From CAZMGY01 sp964565945 [NCBI: uncultured bacterium] (lineage in GTDB: Bacteria > GCA-001730085), in the NCBI GenBank assembly GCA_964565945.1, contig CAZMGY010000025.1:1-36314 (forward strand): a DNA stretch of 36,314 bases, in the 5' to 3' direction. This document shows, piece by piece, positions 16,546 to 26,145 of the stretch. The notes under the pieces are model-generated. The model was given only the letters and a program-made list of their open reading frames with translations, had not been told where the DNA came from and ran no database searches. Positions within the stretch are counted from its first letter, which is position 1. Each line of letters begins with the position of its first letter. The position numbers were made by a program, and so were the translations under genes.

Positions 16546-16638
16546 AAGAAAAAACCTCTGGCTTGAATAAGACTTTTATGATCATAGGGTTGATAGGTCA
16601 TCTTTCGATTTAAAAAAACGATAAACACTCAAAAAGAG

Positions 16639-16712
16639 TAGCGGCGCAGGGACTCGAACCCCAGACACGAGGATTATGATTCCTCTGCTCTAACCAACTG
16701 AGCTACGCCGCC
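16639..16712 (-). tRNA. tRNA-Met (CAT), elongator type
   Basis: The minus strand folds as a complete cloverleaf of 74 bases. The acceptor stem GGCGGCG pairs with the CGCCGCT end, the D-arm is AGCTCAGTTGGTTAGAGC, the anticodon stem GAGGA/TCCTC encloses a loop with CAT, and the T-arm is GGGGTTCGAGTCCC. The CTCATAATCC-like anticodon region is that of elongator tRNA-Met rather than initiator. The CCA end is not encoded. Confidence 0.93.
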
Positions 16713-17103
16713 ATTAAGATCCAATAATGTACTATACCTAGAACCTTTCGTCAAGCTTGTTTCAAGAACCTCTAAAACTACCTCACATTTTCTTTTCTGT
16801 CTTCATCCCTACGGACAAACGCCACCTAAAATTTATTCCCTGGAACAAACGTATAAAAATTTCGTTTAAATTCTCTAATATTCAGCATAAGGGGACAACC
16901 TGCAGCAGGTGTAAACACGTAAACCAGAACATTCGCCTCGGGAAACTACTCTGACAACTCACTTGTTCAAAAGCGTAAACTTTTGCCAGCGCCAAAGCTT
17001 GCAAATAAGAAGGCCTCTCTACAAGGGATACAACAATAATAAATGAACATACCAACCGATTCATAACAACCGCTGTGTAAGTCATTCCCAGAAGATATTC
17101 TAT
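16713..17103. other. Spacer between the two tRNA genes
   Basis: Short open frames exist on both strands, including one that runs through the tRNA-Leu gene, but none has a ribosome site, a recognisable domain or protein-like continuity. I see no supported gene. It may hold the remains of one too degraded to name. Confidence 0.4.
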
Positions 17104-17187
17104 TGTCGAAGGGGGGACTTGAACCCCCACGAGATTATCTCTCACTAGCCCCTCAAGCTAACGTGTCTACCATTCCACCACTTCGAC
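17104..17187 (-). tRNA. tRNA-Leu (GAG)
   Basis: The minus strand gives an 84-base class II tRNA. The acceptor stem GTCGAAG pairs with CTTCGAC, the anticodon loop is TTGAGGG between GTTAGC and GCTAG arms, a long variable arm (GTGAGAGATAATCTCGT) follows, and the T-arm is GGGGGTTCAAGTCCCCC. The long variable arm and GAG anticodon identify tRNA-Leu. CCA is not encoded. Confidence 0.93.
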
Positions 17188-17190
17188 GAC

Positions 17191-17397
17191 ATGATAATTG
17201 ATCATCTATTCTATGATAGATCGACAATAAAGGAAATGAAAAGGTTCAAAAACTTATTTTTTAACGAACAAATAGTGACTAAACATCCCCTCACGGCCTT
17301 GAGCCAAGCCAAACAACTAAGCAATAGCGACAGCCATGAAGAAAATTCTCCAGTAATGGACGAAAATCTCGCTTTAATCTCTTTAAATATCGATTAA
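17191..17397 (+). CDS. Possible small protein converging on yhcC
   Basis: A plus-strand frame of 68 codons fills the gap between tRNA-Leu and the end of the yhcC-type gene, ending 4 bases into the latter on the opposite strand. A second ATG at 17236 (MKRFKNLFFNEQIVTK) has an AGGA almost touching it, which is too close to work well. The sequence is hydrophilic and has no domain I know. The tail-to-tail overlap is like that of the dUTPase and arsC genes, which is mild support; otherwise this may be a chance frame. Confidence 0.25.
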   Translation: MIIDHLFYDRSTIKEMKRFKNLFFNEQIVTKHPLTALSQAKQLSNSDSHEENSPVMDENLALISLNID

Positions 17398-18389
17398 ATG
17401 TCAGTGGAATGAGCATCTATATTGTCAAGCCCAGCATTGCGAACAGAACAATCGTTTAAGCATCCTTGAAAGCTATTGCGCCGTTCAAGCTCTCGTTCTA
17501 TACCGTTCAGAATATCTTGTTTATTACGACTCCATTCAGGCACATACAAGTCCTTAAGGATAGGATCCCCGTTTAAACGCTCAATCACCATATAAGACAA
17601 CAAACGCTCAAGGCTATCGCAAACAATGTTAATGTAATCCTCTTGGCTCAACAAATCAAACTGATAGTCATCATAAAATTTTTGTAAAGATGTGTTTTTT
17701 TCTATATAAAGGTTATGAATCTTAATGGCTTCCAAATCGAGTTGTGCCACACGGTCCACAGTCGTCATCATATCGGCATAACTCTCATGAGGTAAACCCA
17801 TAATCAAATGAGTGCAGATTTTCATATCATAATTACGGGTTAATTGAACGGCTTTTTCAAAATTAGCCCAGGTGTCTATCCGGTTAATCAAGGTGAGTGT
17901 GCGGTCGTGCGATGATTCTAAGCCATATTCCATCCAAACTTCATAGTCTTGAGTGAACTGATTGATCATGTCTAACTTTTCACGATCAATACAGTCTGGA
18001 CGAGTCCCAATAGCCAGAGACACAATATCGGGGTGGCACAATGCTTGCTTATAAATCTCTTCGAGTTCATCCACTGGAGCGTAGGTATTGGTGAATGCCT
18101 GAAAATAGATCATCACCTTCTTAGCCTTGTAACCTTGTTTGACAAATTCGATTCCTTGCAAAACTTGTTCACGCACAGGAATCTTTTTCTTACCCGACCC
18201 TGAACCTTGAGCATTGCAATAAATGCAACCACCTTTCGCCACAAAGCCATCCCGATTAGGACATGTAAACCCAGCATCGAGCACCACTTTATAAACTTTA
18301 CAGCCAAAGCGTTGCTTTAAATAAGTGCTAAAGTCGAAGTAGCGCTTGCCTGGAGCAAAATGCTCTGGCAAGCTAAAAGAATTAGTCAT
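17394..18389 (-). CDS. yhcC: YhcC-type radical SAM protein (TIGR01212)
   Basis: The protein has 331 residues from the ATG at 18389, which overlaps the serA stop (ATGACTAA). The iron-sulphur motif has the unusual long spacing of this family, CPNRDGFVAKGGCIYC, with Cys43, Cys55 and Cys58. Further conserved blocks are YFQAFTNTYAP, IGTRPDCI, EYGLESSHD and THLIMGLPHE. TIGR01212 proteins are widespread but their reaction is not firmly known; a role in RNA or metabolite modification is usually suggested. The gene closes the heat-shock/serA gene run. Confidence 0.86.
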   Translation of the reverse strand: MTNSFSLPEHFAPGKRYFDFSTYLKQRFGCKVYKVVLDAGFTCPNRDGFVAKGGCIYCNAQGSGSGKKKIPVREQVLQGIEFVKQGYKAKKVMIYFQAFTNTYAPVDELEEIYKQALCHPDIVSLAIGTRPDCIDREKLDMINQFTQDYEVWMEYGLESSHDRTLTLINRIDTWANFEKAVQLTRNYDMKICTHLIMGLPHESYADMMTTVDRVAQLDLEAIKIHNLYIEKNTSLQKFYDDYQFDLLSQEDYINIVCDSLERLLSYMVIERLNGDPILKDLYVPEWSRNKQDILNGIERELERRNSFQGCLNDCSVRNAGLDNIDAHSTDI

Positions 18390-19983
18390 CAAACTTAACA
18401 AGGTCGGCTTGGACAATATCGTCCAAGGAACGAATATTTTTAAGAACTTCATCGGTCACAAAATCATCAACATTGAAGACAGTGATCGCATGCTCCCCTT
18501 TAACCTTCCGGCCAAGGGTCATATTGGCAATATTGATATTGTTTTCGCCTAAAATGCTTCCAATCCGCCCAATAAAACCAGGTTTATCGATATTTTTGCA
18601 CACCAAAACATTACCCTTGGGTTGCATGTCCACATGATGCCCATCAATACGAATAATCCGTGTGTCATGTTTGCCAAACGTCGTTCCCGCAACACTCACT
18701 TGTGTTCCGTCATCCAAAGTAACGGTTGCACGAATCAAAGAAGAAAAGTCTTCCGACTGCCCTTTTTTCTCGACATTGATCGAAATGCCACGCTCCTTAG
18801 CAATAAAACGCGCATTCACATCGTTCACATCGGTTTCCAAAATAGGTTGAAGCAAACCTTTAACCACAGAAACAGTTAAAGGAGTAATCTCGAGTTCAGC
18901 CAAATCACCAAAATAGCTCACGGTTAAATCCGTGTAGCGACCACGCTTAAGATAGGACAACATGTTGCCTAAATGCTCGGCAAGGTTCAAAAATGGCTCA
19001 ATCTCGGCAAAAACTTCGGGAGCCACCTGAACATAATTCACCGCATTCTTAATCTTTTGCTCTTTGAGCATATCTACCACTTGATTGGACACATCAATCG
19101 CCACATTTTCTTGAGCTTCTTTGGTCGACGCCCCCATATGTGGCGTCATTACAACACAATCTAAATCATAAAAAGGGTGATTGTCTTCGGGAGGCTCAGA
19201 CATATAGGCATCAAAAGCCGCTCCCGCCACTTGTCCCTCGTTAATAGCATCAACAAGAGCCATTTCATCAACAAGACCACCGCGCGCGCAATTAATAATC
19301 CGCACACCTTTTTTCATTTTGGCAAAGGTCTCTTTGTTAATCAAATTTTGGGTTTCATCAGTCAAAGGTGTATGCAAGGTGATAAAATCCGCCTGAGCAA
19401 ACACGTCATCTAATTCATTGCTAATCTCGATGCCTAAAGAACTTGCTGACTCTGAAACGGCATAGGGATCGTAAGCAATAATCTCCATCCCAAACGACTG
19501 CATCCTCTTGGCTACCTCGCGCCCAATGCGCCCAAAACCGACAATGCCCAAAGTCTTGCCAAACAACTCCGTCCCCATAAAGCCCTTACGATCCCATTTC
19601 TTTTGCTTCATTGAAGCATTAGCCTGAGGAATATTGCGCGCCAAAGATAAGAGCATGCTAATGGTCAATTCCGCTGTCGACAAGGTATTGCCCGCAGGAG
19701 CATTCATCACCACAATACCCTTGCAACTAGCCGCCTCAACATCAACATTATCAACACCCACACCAGCACGACCAACAACCTTAAGTTGATCAGCAGCATC
19801 CAAAATGTCCGCTGTCAGTGTCGTTCCACTTCGAATCAGAATGGCATCATACCCCAAAATTTCTTGTTTCAACTCATCAGGAGATAAGCCCAATTTTTCA
19901 TCGACTTGAATATCATCATAAGCTTGCAAGATCGCTAAGCCTTTATCCGACAGCTTATCGGTCACTAAAACTTTATGTGTCAC
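18382..19983 (-). CDS. serA: D-3-phosphoglycerate dehydrogenase, long form
   Basis: SerA oxidises 3-phosphoglycerate to phosphohydroxypyruvate with NAD, the first step of serine synthesis. The GTG at 19983 with an AAGGGG site upstream gives 533 residues, normal for the long form; a longer frame from 20052 is unlikely. The NAD-binding motif is GIVGFGRIGREVAKRM. Catalytic residues are seen in NCARGGLVDE (Arg) and MTPHMGASTKEA (His), with the Glu between them. An intervening ASB domain and a C-terminal ACT domain (CKNIDKPGFIGRIGSILGEN) follow, the likely site of serine feedback. It follows dnaJ by 23 bases. Confidence 0.95.
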   Translation of the reverse strand: MTHKVLVTDKLSDKGLAILQAYDDIQVDEKLGLSPDELKQEILGYDAILIRSGTTLTADILDAADQLKVVGRAGVGVDNVDVEAASCKGIVVMNAPAGNTLSTAELTISMLLSLARNIPQANASMKQKKWDRKGFMGTELFGKTLGIVGFGRIGREVAKRMQSFGMEIIAYDPYAVSESASSLGIEISNELDDVFAQADFITLHTPLTDETQNLINKETFAKMKKGVRIINCARGGLVDEMALVDAINEGQVAGAAFDAYMSEPPEDNHPFYDLDCVVMTPHMGASTKEAQENVAIDVSNQVVDMLKEQKIKNAVNYVQVAPEVFAEIEPFLNLAEHLGNMLSYLKRGRYTDLTVSYFGDLAELEITPLTVSVVKGLLQPILETDVNDVNARFIAKERGISINVEKKGQSEDFSSLIRATVTLDDGTQVSVAGTTFGKHDTRIIRIDGHHVDMQPKGNVLVCKNIDKPGFIGRIGSILGENNINIANMTLGRKVKGEHAITVFNVDDFVTDEVLKNIRSLDDIVQADLVKFDD

Positions 19984-20006
19984 AGCTAAACCCCTTCTCT
20001 TAGGCT

Positions 20007-21125
20007 TTAAGCCCCTAAGGCATCTTTCACTTTTTGAAAAAAGCTTTTGCACATGGGCTGAACATCTTCTCCACTAATACTGGCAAATTCATTCAACAAC
20101 TTATGTTGCTGTTCATTCAATTTGGTCGGAGTCTCAACAATCACTCGAATCAATTGATCTCCGTGACCATAGCCCCTCACATTGGCAATTCCTTTACCTC
20201 TTAGGCGAAATACTTTCCCCGACTGTGTTCCCGCAGGTACTTTAATTTTACTACGTCCTTCCAAAGTTGGCACTTCAATTTCTGTACCTAAGGCCGCTTG
20301 GGCAAAACTAATCGGAACCTCGCAAATCACATCGTCATCCACACGCTCAAAGAAATCATGGACACGCACCGACATCACAACATACAAGTCACCACGAGGC
20401 CCTCCCTGAGGTCCAGCCTCACCTTCTCCACTCACTCGCAATGTCGTCCCACGTGCAACTCCTGCAGGAATGCGCACGCTAACTTTGTCGCGCGAATTAA
20501 CAACACCTCGTCCAGCACAGCTAGAACAAGGCTTTTCAACACGTGAACCGCGACCAGCACACGCATGACACGTACGAGCCATACTAAAGACCCCTTGGGA
20601 TACCCGTGTTTGACCAGAACCTCCGCATTGGTGACAGGTCACCCTTTGCGATCCCGCCGCAGCACCAAAACCAGAACAGGTTGAACAAGTGGTTTCACGC
20701 TGGACTTGCATGTTTTTTTCGATACCAAAGGCAGCTTCCTCAAAAGTAAGCTCTACACTCACTTTAAGATCGGCACCTAGACGCGTCCCTGAAGAACGTC
20801 GCCCTCCGCCACCGCCAAAAAAATTCTCGAAAATATCCCCCAAATCAACGTCTTCAACCCCCTGAAAGCCACCGCCTCTAAATCCAAAGCCGTCACCTCC
20901 GCCAGCAGAATGACCAAGGTGATCATACGTGCCCCGCTTTTGCTCATCGCTTAAAACACTGTAGGCTTCGGAACATTCTTTGAATTTCTCCTCGGCCTCG
21001 GGGTTGTCGGGGTTACGATCGGGGTGGTATTTAGCCGCTAATTTGCGATAAGATTTTTTAATTTCATCTTTCGAAACGTTACGCTGAACACCTAAAACCT
21101 CATAATAATCACGTTTTTCAACCAC
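20007..21125 (-). CDS. dnaJ: Chaperone DnaJ (Hsp40)
   Basis: DnaJ delivers substrates to DnaK and stimulates its ATPase. The protein has 372 residues from a GTG at 21125 with an AAGGAA site. The J-domain has HPD at residues 34-36, then the Gly/Phe-rich linker ([20 protein letters not shown]). The zinc centre has four CxxCxGxG repeats ([32 protein letters not shown]), so this is a full type I DnaJ. The C-terminal substrate domain is complete. It follows dnaK by 107 bases containing a strong palindrome. Confidence 0.96.
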   Translation of the reverse strand: MVEKRDYYEVLGVQRNVSKDEIKKSYRKLAAKYHPDRNPDNPEAEEKFKECSEAYSVLSDEQKRGTYDHLGHSAGGGDGFGFRGGGFQGVEDVDLGDIFENFFGGGGGRRSSGTRLGADLKVSVELTFEEAAFGIEKNMQVQRETTCSTCSGFGAAAGSQRVTCHQCGGSGQTRVSQGVFSMARTCHACAGRGSRVEKPCSSCAGRGVVNSRDKVSVRIPAGVARGTTLRVSGEGEAGPQGGPRGDLYVVMSVRVHDFFERVDDDVICEVPISFAQAALGTEIEVPTLEGRSKIKVPAGTQSGKVFRLRGKGIANVRGYGHGDQLIRVIVETPTKLNEQQHKLLNEFASISGEDVQPMCKSFFQKVKDALGA

Positions 21126-21189
21126 AATATTGTTTCCTTGTCATACAGATTCTCTTCCCTCCTCGTCCTTACAAAGAAAGAGCACGGTT

Positions 21190-21216
21190 ATCCCGCGACG
21201 CTAGAAATCGCGGGAT
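21190..21216 (-). repeat. Palindrome between dnaK and dnaJ
   Basis: ATCCCGCG and CGCGGGAT, 8-base perfect arms, enclose an 11-base loop (ACGCTAGAAAT on the plus strand). There is no T-run after it in either direction, so it is more likely an mRNA stability or processing hairpin than a terminator. It is markedly GC-rich against its surroundings. Confidence 0.55.
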
Positions 21217-21232
21217 CCACAACCTTAATTAT

Positions 21233-23134
21233 TTATTTTTCATCATCGACAACTTCGGCATCAACCACATCGTCATTGTTTTTCGACTCCGACCCAGCTT
21301 GCTTAGAACCAGATTGATCTTGCTCAGCCGAAGCTGCTTTATAAGCCTCTTCCGCTAATTTGTGAGCCGCTTGGGCCAAGTTTTCTTGAAGTTTTTTGAT
21401 CTCTTCTAAATTATCCGACTCAATCGCCTTACGCAAAGAAGCAATGCCTTCTTCAATATTTTTCTTCTCATCGTCACCAACCTTATCCCCATATTCTTTG
21501 AGGGACTTCTCAGTGCTGTAAACAAAATTCTCAGCTTCATTTTTGGCATCAATCAGCTCACGTTTTTCCTTATCAGCATCAGCATTGGCTTCGGCATCTT
21601 TAACCATACGATCAATCTCATCTTCACTGATTCCACTGGAGGATTCAATGCGAATCTTTTGCTCTTTGCCAGTAGAGGTATCTTTGGCAGACACATGCAC
21701 AATCCCGTTAGCATCAATATCAAAGGCCACTTCAATCTGAGGAACACCCCGTGGTGCAGGTGGAATATCGGTCAAATCAAACTTGCCTAAAATTCGATTA
21801 TCACGAGCCATTTCACGCTCACCTTGCAAAACAACAATGCTCACAGCCGTTTGATTATCAGCAGCAGTTGAAAACACCTGGCTTTTCTTGGTCGGAATCG
21901 TGGTGTTGCGTTCAATTAATTTGGTAGAAACATCGCCCAAAGTTTCAATACCTAAAGACAATGGTGTAACGTCCAATAGAACAACATCATCGACATCTCC
22001 CGCCAAAACGCCCCCCTGAATAGCCGCACCAAGAGCCACCACTTCGTCAGGGTTCACGCCTCTATGAGGCTCTTTGCCAAACAATTCTTGAGCAACCTTT
22101 TGAACGGCAGGCATCCGTGTCATACCTCCCACAAGAATCACTTCGTCAATTTCACTGGTCGACAAACCAGCATCTTTCAAAGCATTCAAGCAAGGGGTTT
22201 TAAGACGAGTTAACAATTCAGCAACCAAGTTCTCGTATTGGCTACGCGAAAGAGTTAAATTCAAGTGTTTAGGTCCTGCTTGATCGGCCGTAATAAACGG
22301 CAGATTGACTTCCGTTTGAGTAGTCGAAGAAAGTTCAATCTTCGCTTTTTCAGCAGCTTCTTTCAAACGTTGCAAGGCCATCTGATCTTGACGCAAATCG
22401 ATTCCTTGCTCTTTTTGGAACTCAGACGCCAACCAGCCAATAATCACTTGATCAAAGTCATCACCACCCAAGTGCGTATCTCCATTGGTGGCTTTCACTT
22501 CGAAAACACCGTCACCAATCTCGAGAATAGAAACATCAAAAGTTCCCCCACCAAGGTCGAACACAGCAATTTTTTCGTCACTTTTTTTGTCCAAACCATA
22601 AGCTAAAGAAGCAGCAGTTGGTTCATTGATAATTCTTAATACATCCAAACCCGCAATCTTGCCAGCATCTTTGGTGGCTTGACGTTGACTATCATTAAAA
22701 TAAGCAGGAACGGTAATCACGGCTTGCGTCACTTCTTGGCCTAAATAATCTTCGGCTGTTTGTTTAAGCTTCTGCAAAATCATGGCCGAAATCTCTGGTG
22801 GCGCATAACTTTTATCACCGGCTGTGATTTCAACACTACCTGCAGAACTCGTGCCAACTTTGTAAGGTACCAACTTTTCTTCTGCACGCACTTCATCATG
22901 CTTACGTCCCATAAAACGCTTCGCCGAGAAAATAGTATTCGCAGGATTTGTCACGGACTGACGCTTCGCAGGTTGTCCCACTAACTTTTCTCCCGATTTG
23001 GAGAAAGCCACAATCGAAGGCGTTGTGCGACCACCTTCGGCATTAGGGATCACAATAGCTTCTCCAGCTTCCATAATTGCAACCACAGAATTCGTAGTTC
23101 CTAAGTCAATTCCTATCACTTTTCCTTTAGCCAT
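21233..23134 (-). CDS. dnaK: Chaperone DnaK (Hsp70)
   Basis: The protein has 633 residues. Nucleotide-binding signatures are [15 protein letters not shown] at the start, [16 protein letters not shown] and [28 protein letters not shown] is also intact. The linker [16 protein letters not shown] leads to the substrate-binding domain and then a helical lid ending in an acidic tail ([13 protein letters not shown]). The ATG overlaps the grpE stop by one base (TAATG), so the two are co-translated. Expression is expected to be under HrcA through the CIRCE at the head of the operon. Confidence 0.97.
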   Translation of the reverse strand: MAKGKVIGIDLGTTNSVVAIMEAGEAIVIPNAEGGRTTPSIVAFSKSGEKLVGQPAKRQSVTNPANTIFSAKRFMGRKHDEVRAEEKLVPYKVGTSSAGSVEITAGDKSYAPPEISAMILQKLKQTAEDYLGQEVTQAVITVPAYFNDSQRQATKDAGKIAGLDVLRIINEPTAASLAYGLDKKSDEKIAVFDLGGGTFDVSILEIGDGVFEVKATNGDTHLGGDDFDQVIIGWLASEFQKEQGIDLRQDQMALQRLKEAAEKAKIELSSTTQTEVNLPFITADQAGPKHLNLTLSRSQYENLVAELLTRLKTPCLNALKDAGLSTSEIDEVILVGGMTRMPAVQKVAQELFGKEPHRGVNPDEVVALGAAIQGGVLAGDVDDVVLLDVTPLSLGIETLGDVSTKLIERNTTIPTKKSQVFSTAADNQTAVSIVVLQGEREMARDNRILGKFDLTDIPPAPRGVPQIEVAFDIDANGIVHVSAKDTSTGKEQKIRIESSSGISEDEIDRMVKDAEANADADKEKRELIDAKNEAENFVYSTEKSLKEYGDKVGDDEKKNIEEGIASLRKAIESDNLEEIKKLQENLAQAAHKLAEEAYKAASAEQDQSGSKQAGSESKNNDDVVDAEVVDDEK

Positions 23135-23667
23135 TATTCACCTCCTTCATTCGAATCATTATTCATGTGCTTAGCCACTTTCACTTTGGCAAAGCGAATC
23201 ACTTTGCCGTGCAACTGATAACCACTTTGCAACTCTTCCAAAATGGTATTATCATCCACATCTTTCGCATCGTCTTCATATGTTACTGCTTCATGCAAGT
23301 TGGGATCAAACGTCTCACCTTGAACAAGCATTTTTTTAACACCTTTATCGCAAAGTACATCCAAAAGCTGTTTTTGCACCAGCACAATACCTTGCATCAT
23401 CGTTGTCACATCTGTTGTCGAGTGCGCACTAGCCATAGCTCGATCAAAGTTGTCCAAAACATCCAACAAACGAACAATCAAATCTTCCGACCCATAGCGC
23501 AAAAGATCCGATCTTTCTTTAATGAGTCTTTTACGAAAATTATCAAAATCTGCTTGCAAACGTAAGTGCTTGTCTTGGCATTCCAACAATTGATCTTCCA
23601 CAGATGGTTCCTCAACAGACGACTCAGCAACTTCCTCTTGCACCCGTTCCTTTTTTTCTTCTGCCAT
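23134..23667 (-). CDS. grpE: GrpE nucleotide exchange factor
   Basis: GrpE releases ADP from DnaK. The protein has 177 residues. A charged N-terminal tail ([12 protein letters not shown]) precedes the long dimerisation helix, with the conserved [16 protein letters not shown] block, followed by [12 protein letters not shown]. The C-terminal beta domain has [16 protein letters not shown] and [20 protein letters not shown], both diagnostic. It follows hrcA by 18 bases. Confidence 0.95.
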   Translation of the reverse strand: MAEEKKERVQEEVAESSVEEPSVEDQLLECQDKHLRLQADFDNFRKRLIKERSDLLRYGSEDLIVRLLDVLDNFDRAMASAHSTTDVTTMMQGIVLVQKQLLDVLCDKGVKKMLVQGETFDPNLHEAVTYEDDAKDVDDNTILEELQSGYQLHGKVIRFAKVKVAKHMNNDSNEGGE

Positions 23668-23685
23668 TCCTACAATCTCCTCAAT

Positions 23686-24684
23686 TTAGTAATCTGCATC
23701 AGCCCACGCCAAAGCGCGACTCACCGAATCAGCGACACCTTCCACATGGGCAATCACTCGATCATAACGCATCCTTTTAGGTCCAATCACACCCAAGCTT
23801 CCACTTCCTCTTTGATCCGATCCATAATTCGCTGTCACAATGCTATAGTCATCAAAACCAGGACCCTGCTCACCGATATAAATATTCACTTTATCACGCC
23901 TTAGGCTATCACGAAGAAGCCTTAACAATTCTGTTTTCTCATCCAACATACGAATAAAATTCGACAAAATATGGTAGTGACAAAATTCTGGGTATTTGGT
24001 CAAATTTTCCCAACCTTGAATCACTAAATCTTCCGATACATGAAAAATATCCAATTTGACCAACTCATCCGTTAAGGCTTGTGTCGCCAAATCAGCCATA
24101 GCATCCAAAGTTTCTCCGCGTAAACGATACATAAGCAAGTTAGCCAAACTTGCAAGATCTTGATCGCTTTCGGGAAACGCCAACTTAACAATTTTTTGCC
24201 GCACCATTCCGTTGCTAAACAAAACAATCACCATCACCCGACGCTGATCTATGCGCACCATTTTTACTCGCTGAATATTATCCTCGTAAAGCAAGGGCAT
24301 ACTTACAATCGCCGTACACTCGTTTGAACTCGCTAAAGCTCGTGCCGCTTGATTCATCACCGATTCGACTTCTCTTTTCTTAAAAAAATATTTTCTGTCT
24401 ATCCGCTCCTCTTCCTCACGCGTCATTTTTTTTTCTGGCAGCAAGTACTCCACATAAAAACGATAACCTTCGTCAGTTGGCACACGACCCGAAGAGGTAT
24501 GTAACTGACGAATATATCCTTTTTGTTCAAGACAACTCATAACATTTCTTATTGTTGCCGAACTAAGTCTAACATTAAAACTTTGAACCAAAATACGTGA
24601 AGCTACAGGCTCTGCCGTCATAATGTAAGCCTGTATGATCAAATTTAAAGTATCTTGCTCACGTTGCGTTAAGGACACAAGCAC
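23686..24684 (-). CDS. hrcA: Heat-shock repressor HrcA
   Basis: HrcA represses the chaperone operon by binding CIRCE and is kept active by chaperones. The GTG at 24684, eight bases after an AGAGG site, gives 332 residues; an earlier GTG at 24693 would sit on the ribosome site. The N-terminal winged helix reads EPVASRILVQSFNVRLSSAT, IRNVMSCLEQKGYI, with the family's HTSSGRVPTDEGYRFYV block immediately after. The C-terminal part (GSGSLGVIGPKRMRYDRVIA) is also characteristic. It is the first gene of the chaperone operon, directly after the CIRCE. Confidence 0.95.
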   Translation of the reverse strand: MLVSLTQREQDTLNLIIQAYIMTAEPVASRILVQSFNVRLSSATIRNVMSCLEQKGYIRQLHTSSGRVPTDEGYRFYVEYLLPEKKMTREEEERIDRKYFFKKREVESVMNQAARALASSNECTAIVSMPLLYEDNIQRVKMVRIDQRRVMVIVLFSNGMVRQKIVKLAFPESDQDLASLANLLMYRLRGETLDAMADLATQALTDELVKLDIFHVSEDLVIQGWENLTKYPEFCHYHILSNFIRMLDEKTELLRLLRDSLRRDKVNIYIGEQGPGFDDYSIVTANYGSDQRGSGSLGVIGPKRMRYDRVIAHVEGVADSVSRALAWADADY

Positions 24685-24712
24685 CTTGTTCACCTCTTTA
24701 ATGCATTTTCAA

Positions 24713-24741
24713 TCTAGCACTCATGTCAATAGAGTGCTAGA
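24713..24741 (-). promoter_or_regulatory. CIRCE operator (HrcA binding site) with embedded -35
   Basis: CTAGCACTC, nine bases, GAGTGCTAG is a perfect inverted repeat (10-base arms if the outer T/A is counted). It differs from the consensus TTAGCACTC-N9-GAGTGCTAA only in the first base of each arm, changed symmetrically. On the minus strand the nine-base spacer contains TTGACA, a consensus -35, so bound HrcA would block polymerase directly. No strong -10 is evident downstream of it. Confidence 0.93.
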
Positions 24742-24784
24742 TTACATCTTAGCACCCTCCTTCAAGGAGATCAAGATTTTTCTT

Positions 24785-25387
24785 TTAAAATCCCCAAAAA
24801 TGTAAAAATGTGTGGACGCCTGTTTGGATCCACTTACCTACAAACCCAAAGTAAAACAAGGCCAAAACAATCACAAATCCATAGGGTTCAAGGCGTGCAT
24901 AAGCCATTGCCTGTTTACGTGGCAAAAGGCCAGAAACAACCCTCGACCCATCTAAAGGCGGAATTGGAATCATATTAAGCATCGCCAGGGCTAGGTTCAT
25001 CAGAATAAAAAACGTACACACCTCAACCTTCAATCCCTGTTGCCCCAGGGCACCAGTTTTCAGCAAGAATACCCCTAGAAGAGCCAAAATAATATTAGAC
25101 AGAGGCCCCGCGAGAGCAACCCAAATCATATCGGTTTTGGGCTTCTTAAGTCTCCAGGGATTCACAGGCACTGGCTTGGCCCAACCAAACGGAACTCCAA
25201 TAGTGAAGGCCAAAACCAAAGGTACCACCACCATTCCCATAAGATCCACATGAGCCACGGGATTAAGCGTTAAACGACCCTGCTCTCTTGCCGTCTGGTC
25301 ACCTCTTAAGAAAGCCACCCAACCGTGGGCAAATTCATGCACAGTCACCGAAACAAGCAAGAGCGGTATAATAATCAAAAATGACAT
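24785..25387 (-). CDS. M50 (site-2 protease) family membrane metalloprotease
   Basis: The protein has 200 residues and about five or six membrane segments. The zinc site is HEFAH at residues 17-21 (VTVHEFAHGW) and the third ligand is the Asp of MIPIPPLDGSRV (about Asp146). GPLSNIILAL is another family block. It is the short YwhC/SREBP-like form without a PDZ domain, so it is not RseP. Substrates are unknown. It follows the OmpA lipoprotein gene by 38 bases and precedes the CIRCE, so it is probably the last gene of the upstream envelope unit. Confidence 0.88.
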   Translation of the reverse strand: MSFLIIIPLLLVSVTVHEFAHGWVAFLRGDQTAREQGRLTLNPVAHVDLMGMVVVPLVLAFTIGVPFGWAKPVPVNPWRLKKPKTDMIWVALAGPLSNIILALLGVFLLKTGALGQQGLKVEVCTFFILMNLALAMLNMIPIPPLDGSRVVSGLLPRKQAMAYARLEPYGFVIVLALFYFGFVGKWIQTGVHTFLHFWGF

Positions 25388-25425
25388 CTTATCGGTCTCT
25401 CCAATCAGGCCTTATCTTAAAAATC

Positions 25426-26133
25426 TTATTTGATGTAAGATTTTTTGGCAGCCCTGGTCTTGGGGTGAAGGGCTTGAGAATCTTTTTTGGTGTAATTAGG
25501 AATCACAATAATTTCGACACGACGGTTTTTCTTGCGCCCTTTGAGCGTAGCATTGCTAACTACAGGATGATGTTCACCATAAGCCGCCAAAGAAAGTAAC
25601 TTGGGATTAATGCCTTTAGCCATTAAAAATTCAAGAACTGTTAACGAACGTACCGCAGACAACTCCCAATTGGACGCATACAAAAATTTGGTTCTCTTAA
25701 TCGGTTCATTATCGGTATGACCTTCGATGCGTAACTGACGATTCAATTTAAGCAATGTTTGCGAAATTTTTTCGAGCGAAGCATTGCCAGCTTTGGTTAA
25801 GTTGGCCTGCCCAGAACTAAAGAAAACTTGGGATAAAAACTGAATCACAAGTCCACGATCACTCATGGTGACCGAAGCTTCATTTTTTTCAATTTCCTTT
25901 TGCAATTTTTGACGCAACTGTTGCTGAATACTCTTTAAACGCTGAATTTCGATTTCTTTCTTGCGCTGAGCATTGTAAAGTTCCTGGTTCAGCTGCTTCA
26001 CCTCGCCTTCAAGGCCTTCGATAATTTTATCTTGAGCCCGAGGCACTATATTCGTGGTCCGAAAAGCCAAACAACCATTGATTGAAAAAAGAGCAAAAAC
26101 AAAAAATCCGAACTTAAGCACACCCTTGAACAT
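25426..26133 (-). CDS. OmpA-domain (peptidoglycan-binding) lipoprotein
   Basis: The protein has 235 residues. The signal peptide ends in a lipobox, FSINGC, so Cys21 is the probable lipidated residue. Residues about 36-85 form a Lys/Glu/Gln-rich coiled coil. The OmpA/MotB domain follows: RIEGHTDNEPI, NWELSAVRSLTVLEFL, SLAAYGEHHPVVSN and KGRKKNRRVEIIVIP, including the conserved Asp and Arg that hold diaminopimelate. The coiled coil plus OmpA layout is like MotB or YiaD/Pal-type proteins, but there is no MotB membrane plug. The tail is basic. It lies 12 bases after the bitopic protein gene and is likely co-expressed with it. Confidence 0.87.
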   Translation of the reverse strand: MFKGVLKFGFFVFALFSINGCLAFRTTNIVPRAQDKIIEGLEGEVKQLNQELYNAQRKKEIEIQRLKSIQQQLRQKLQKEIEKNEASVTMSDRGLVIQFLSQVFFSSGQANLTKAGNASLEKISQTLLKLNRQLRIEGHTDNEPIKRTKFLYASNWELSAVRSLTVLEFLMAKGINPKLLSLAAYGEHHPVVSNATLKGRKKNRRVEIIVIPNYTKKDSQALHPKTRAAKKSYIK

Positions 26134-26145
26134 GAAAAACGCCTC

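Noticed and set aside
16639-16712. Reading the CAT tRNA as tRNA-Ile2 (lysidine-modified)
   Set aside because: The acceptor stem and anticodon arm resemble elongator tRNA-Met. The possibility is not fully excluded without a classifier.
16882-17145. An 87-codon minus-strand frame upstream of the tRNA spacer
   Set aside because: It starts inside the tRNA-Leu gene and its VGVQVPPST-type start is a typical translation of a tRNA; no ribosome site or domain.
21190-21216. Terminator between dnaK and dnaJ
   Set aside because: The hairpin has no following T-run on either strand.
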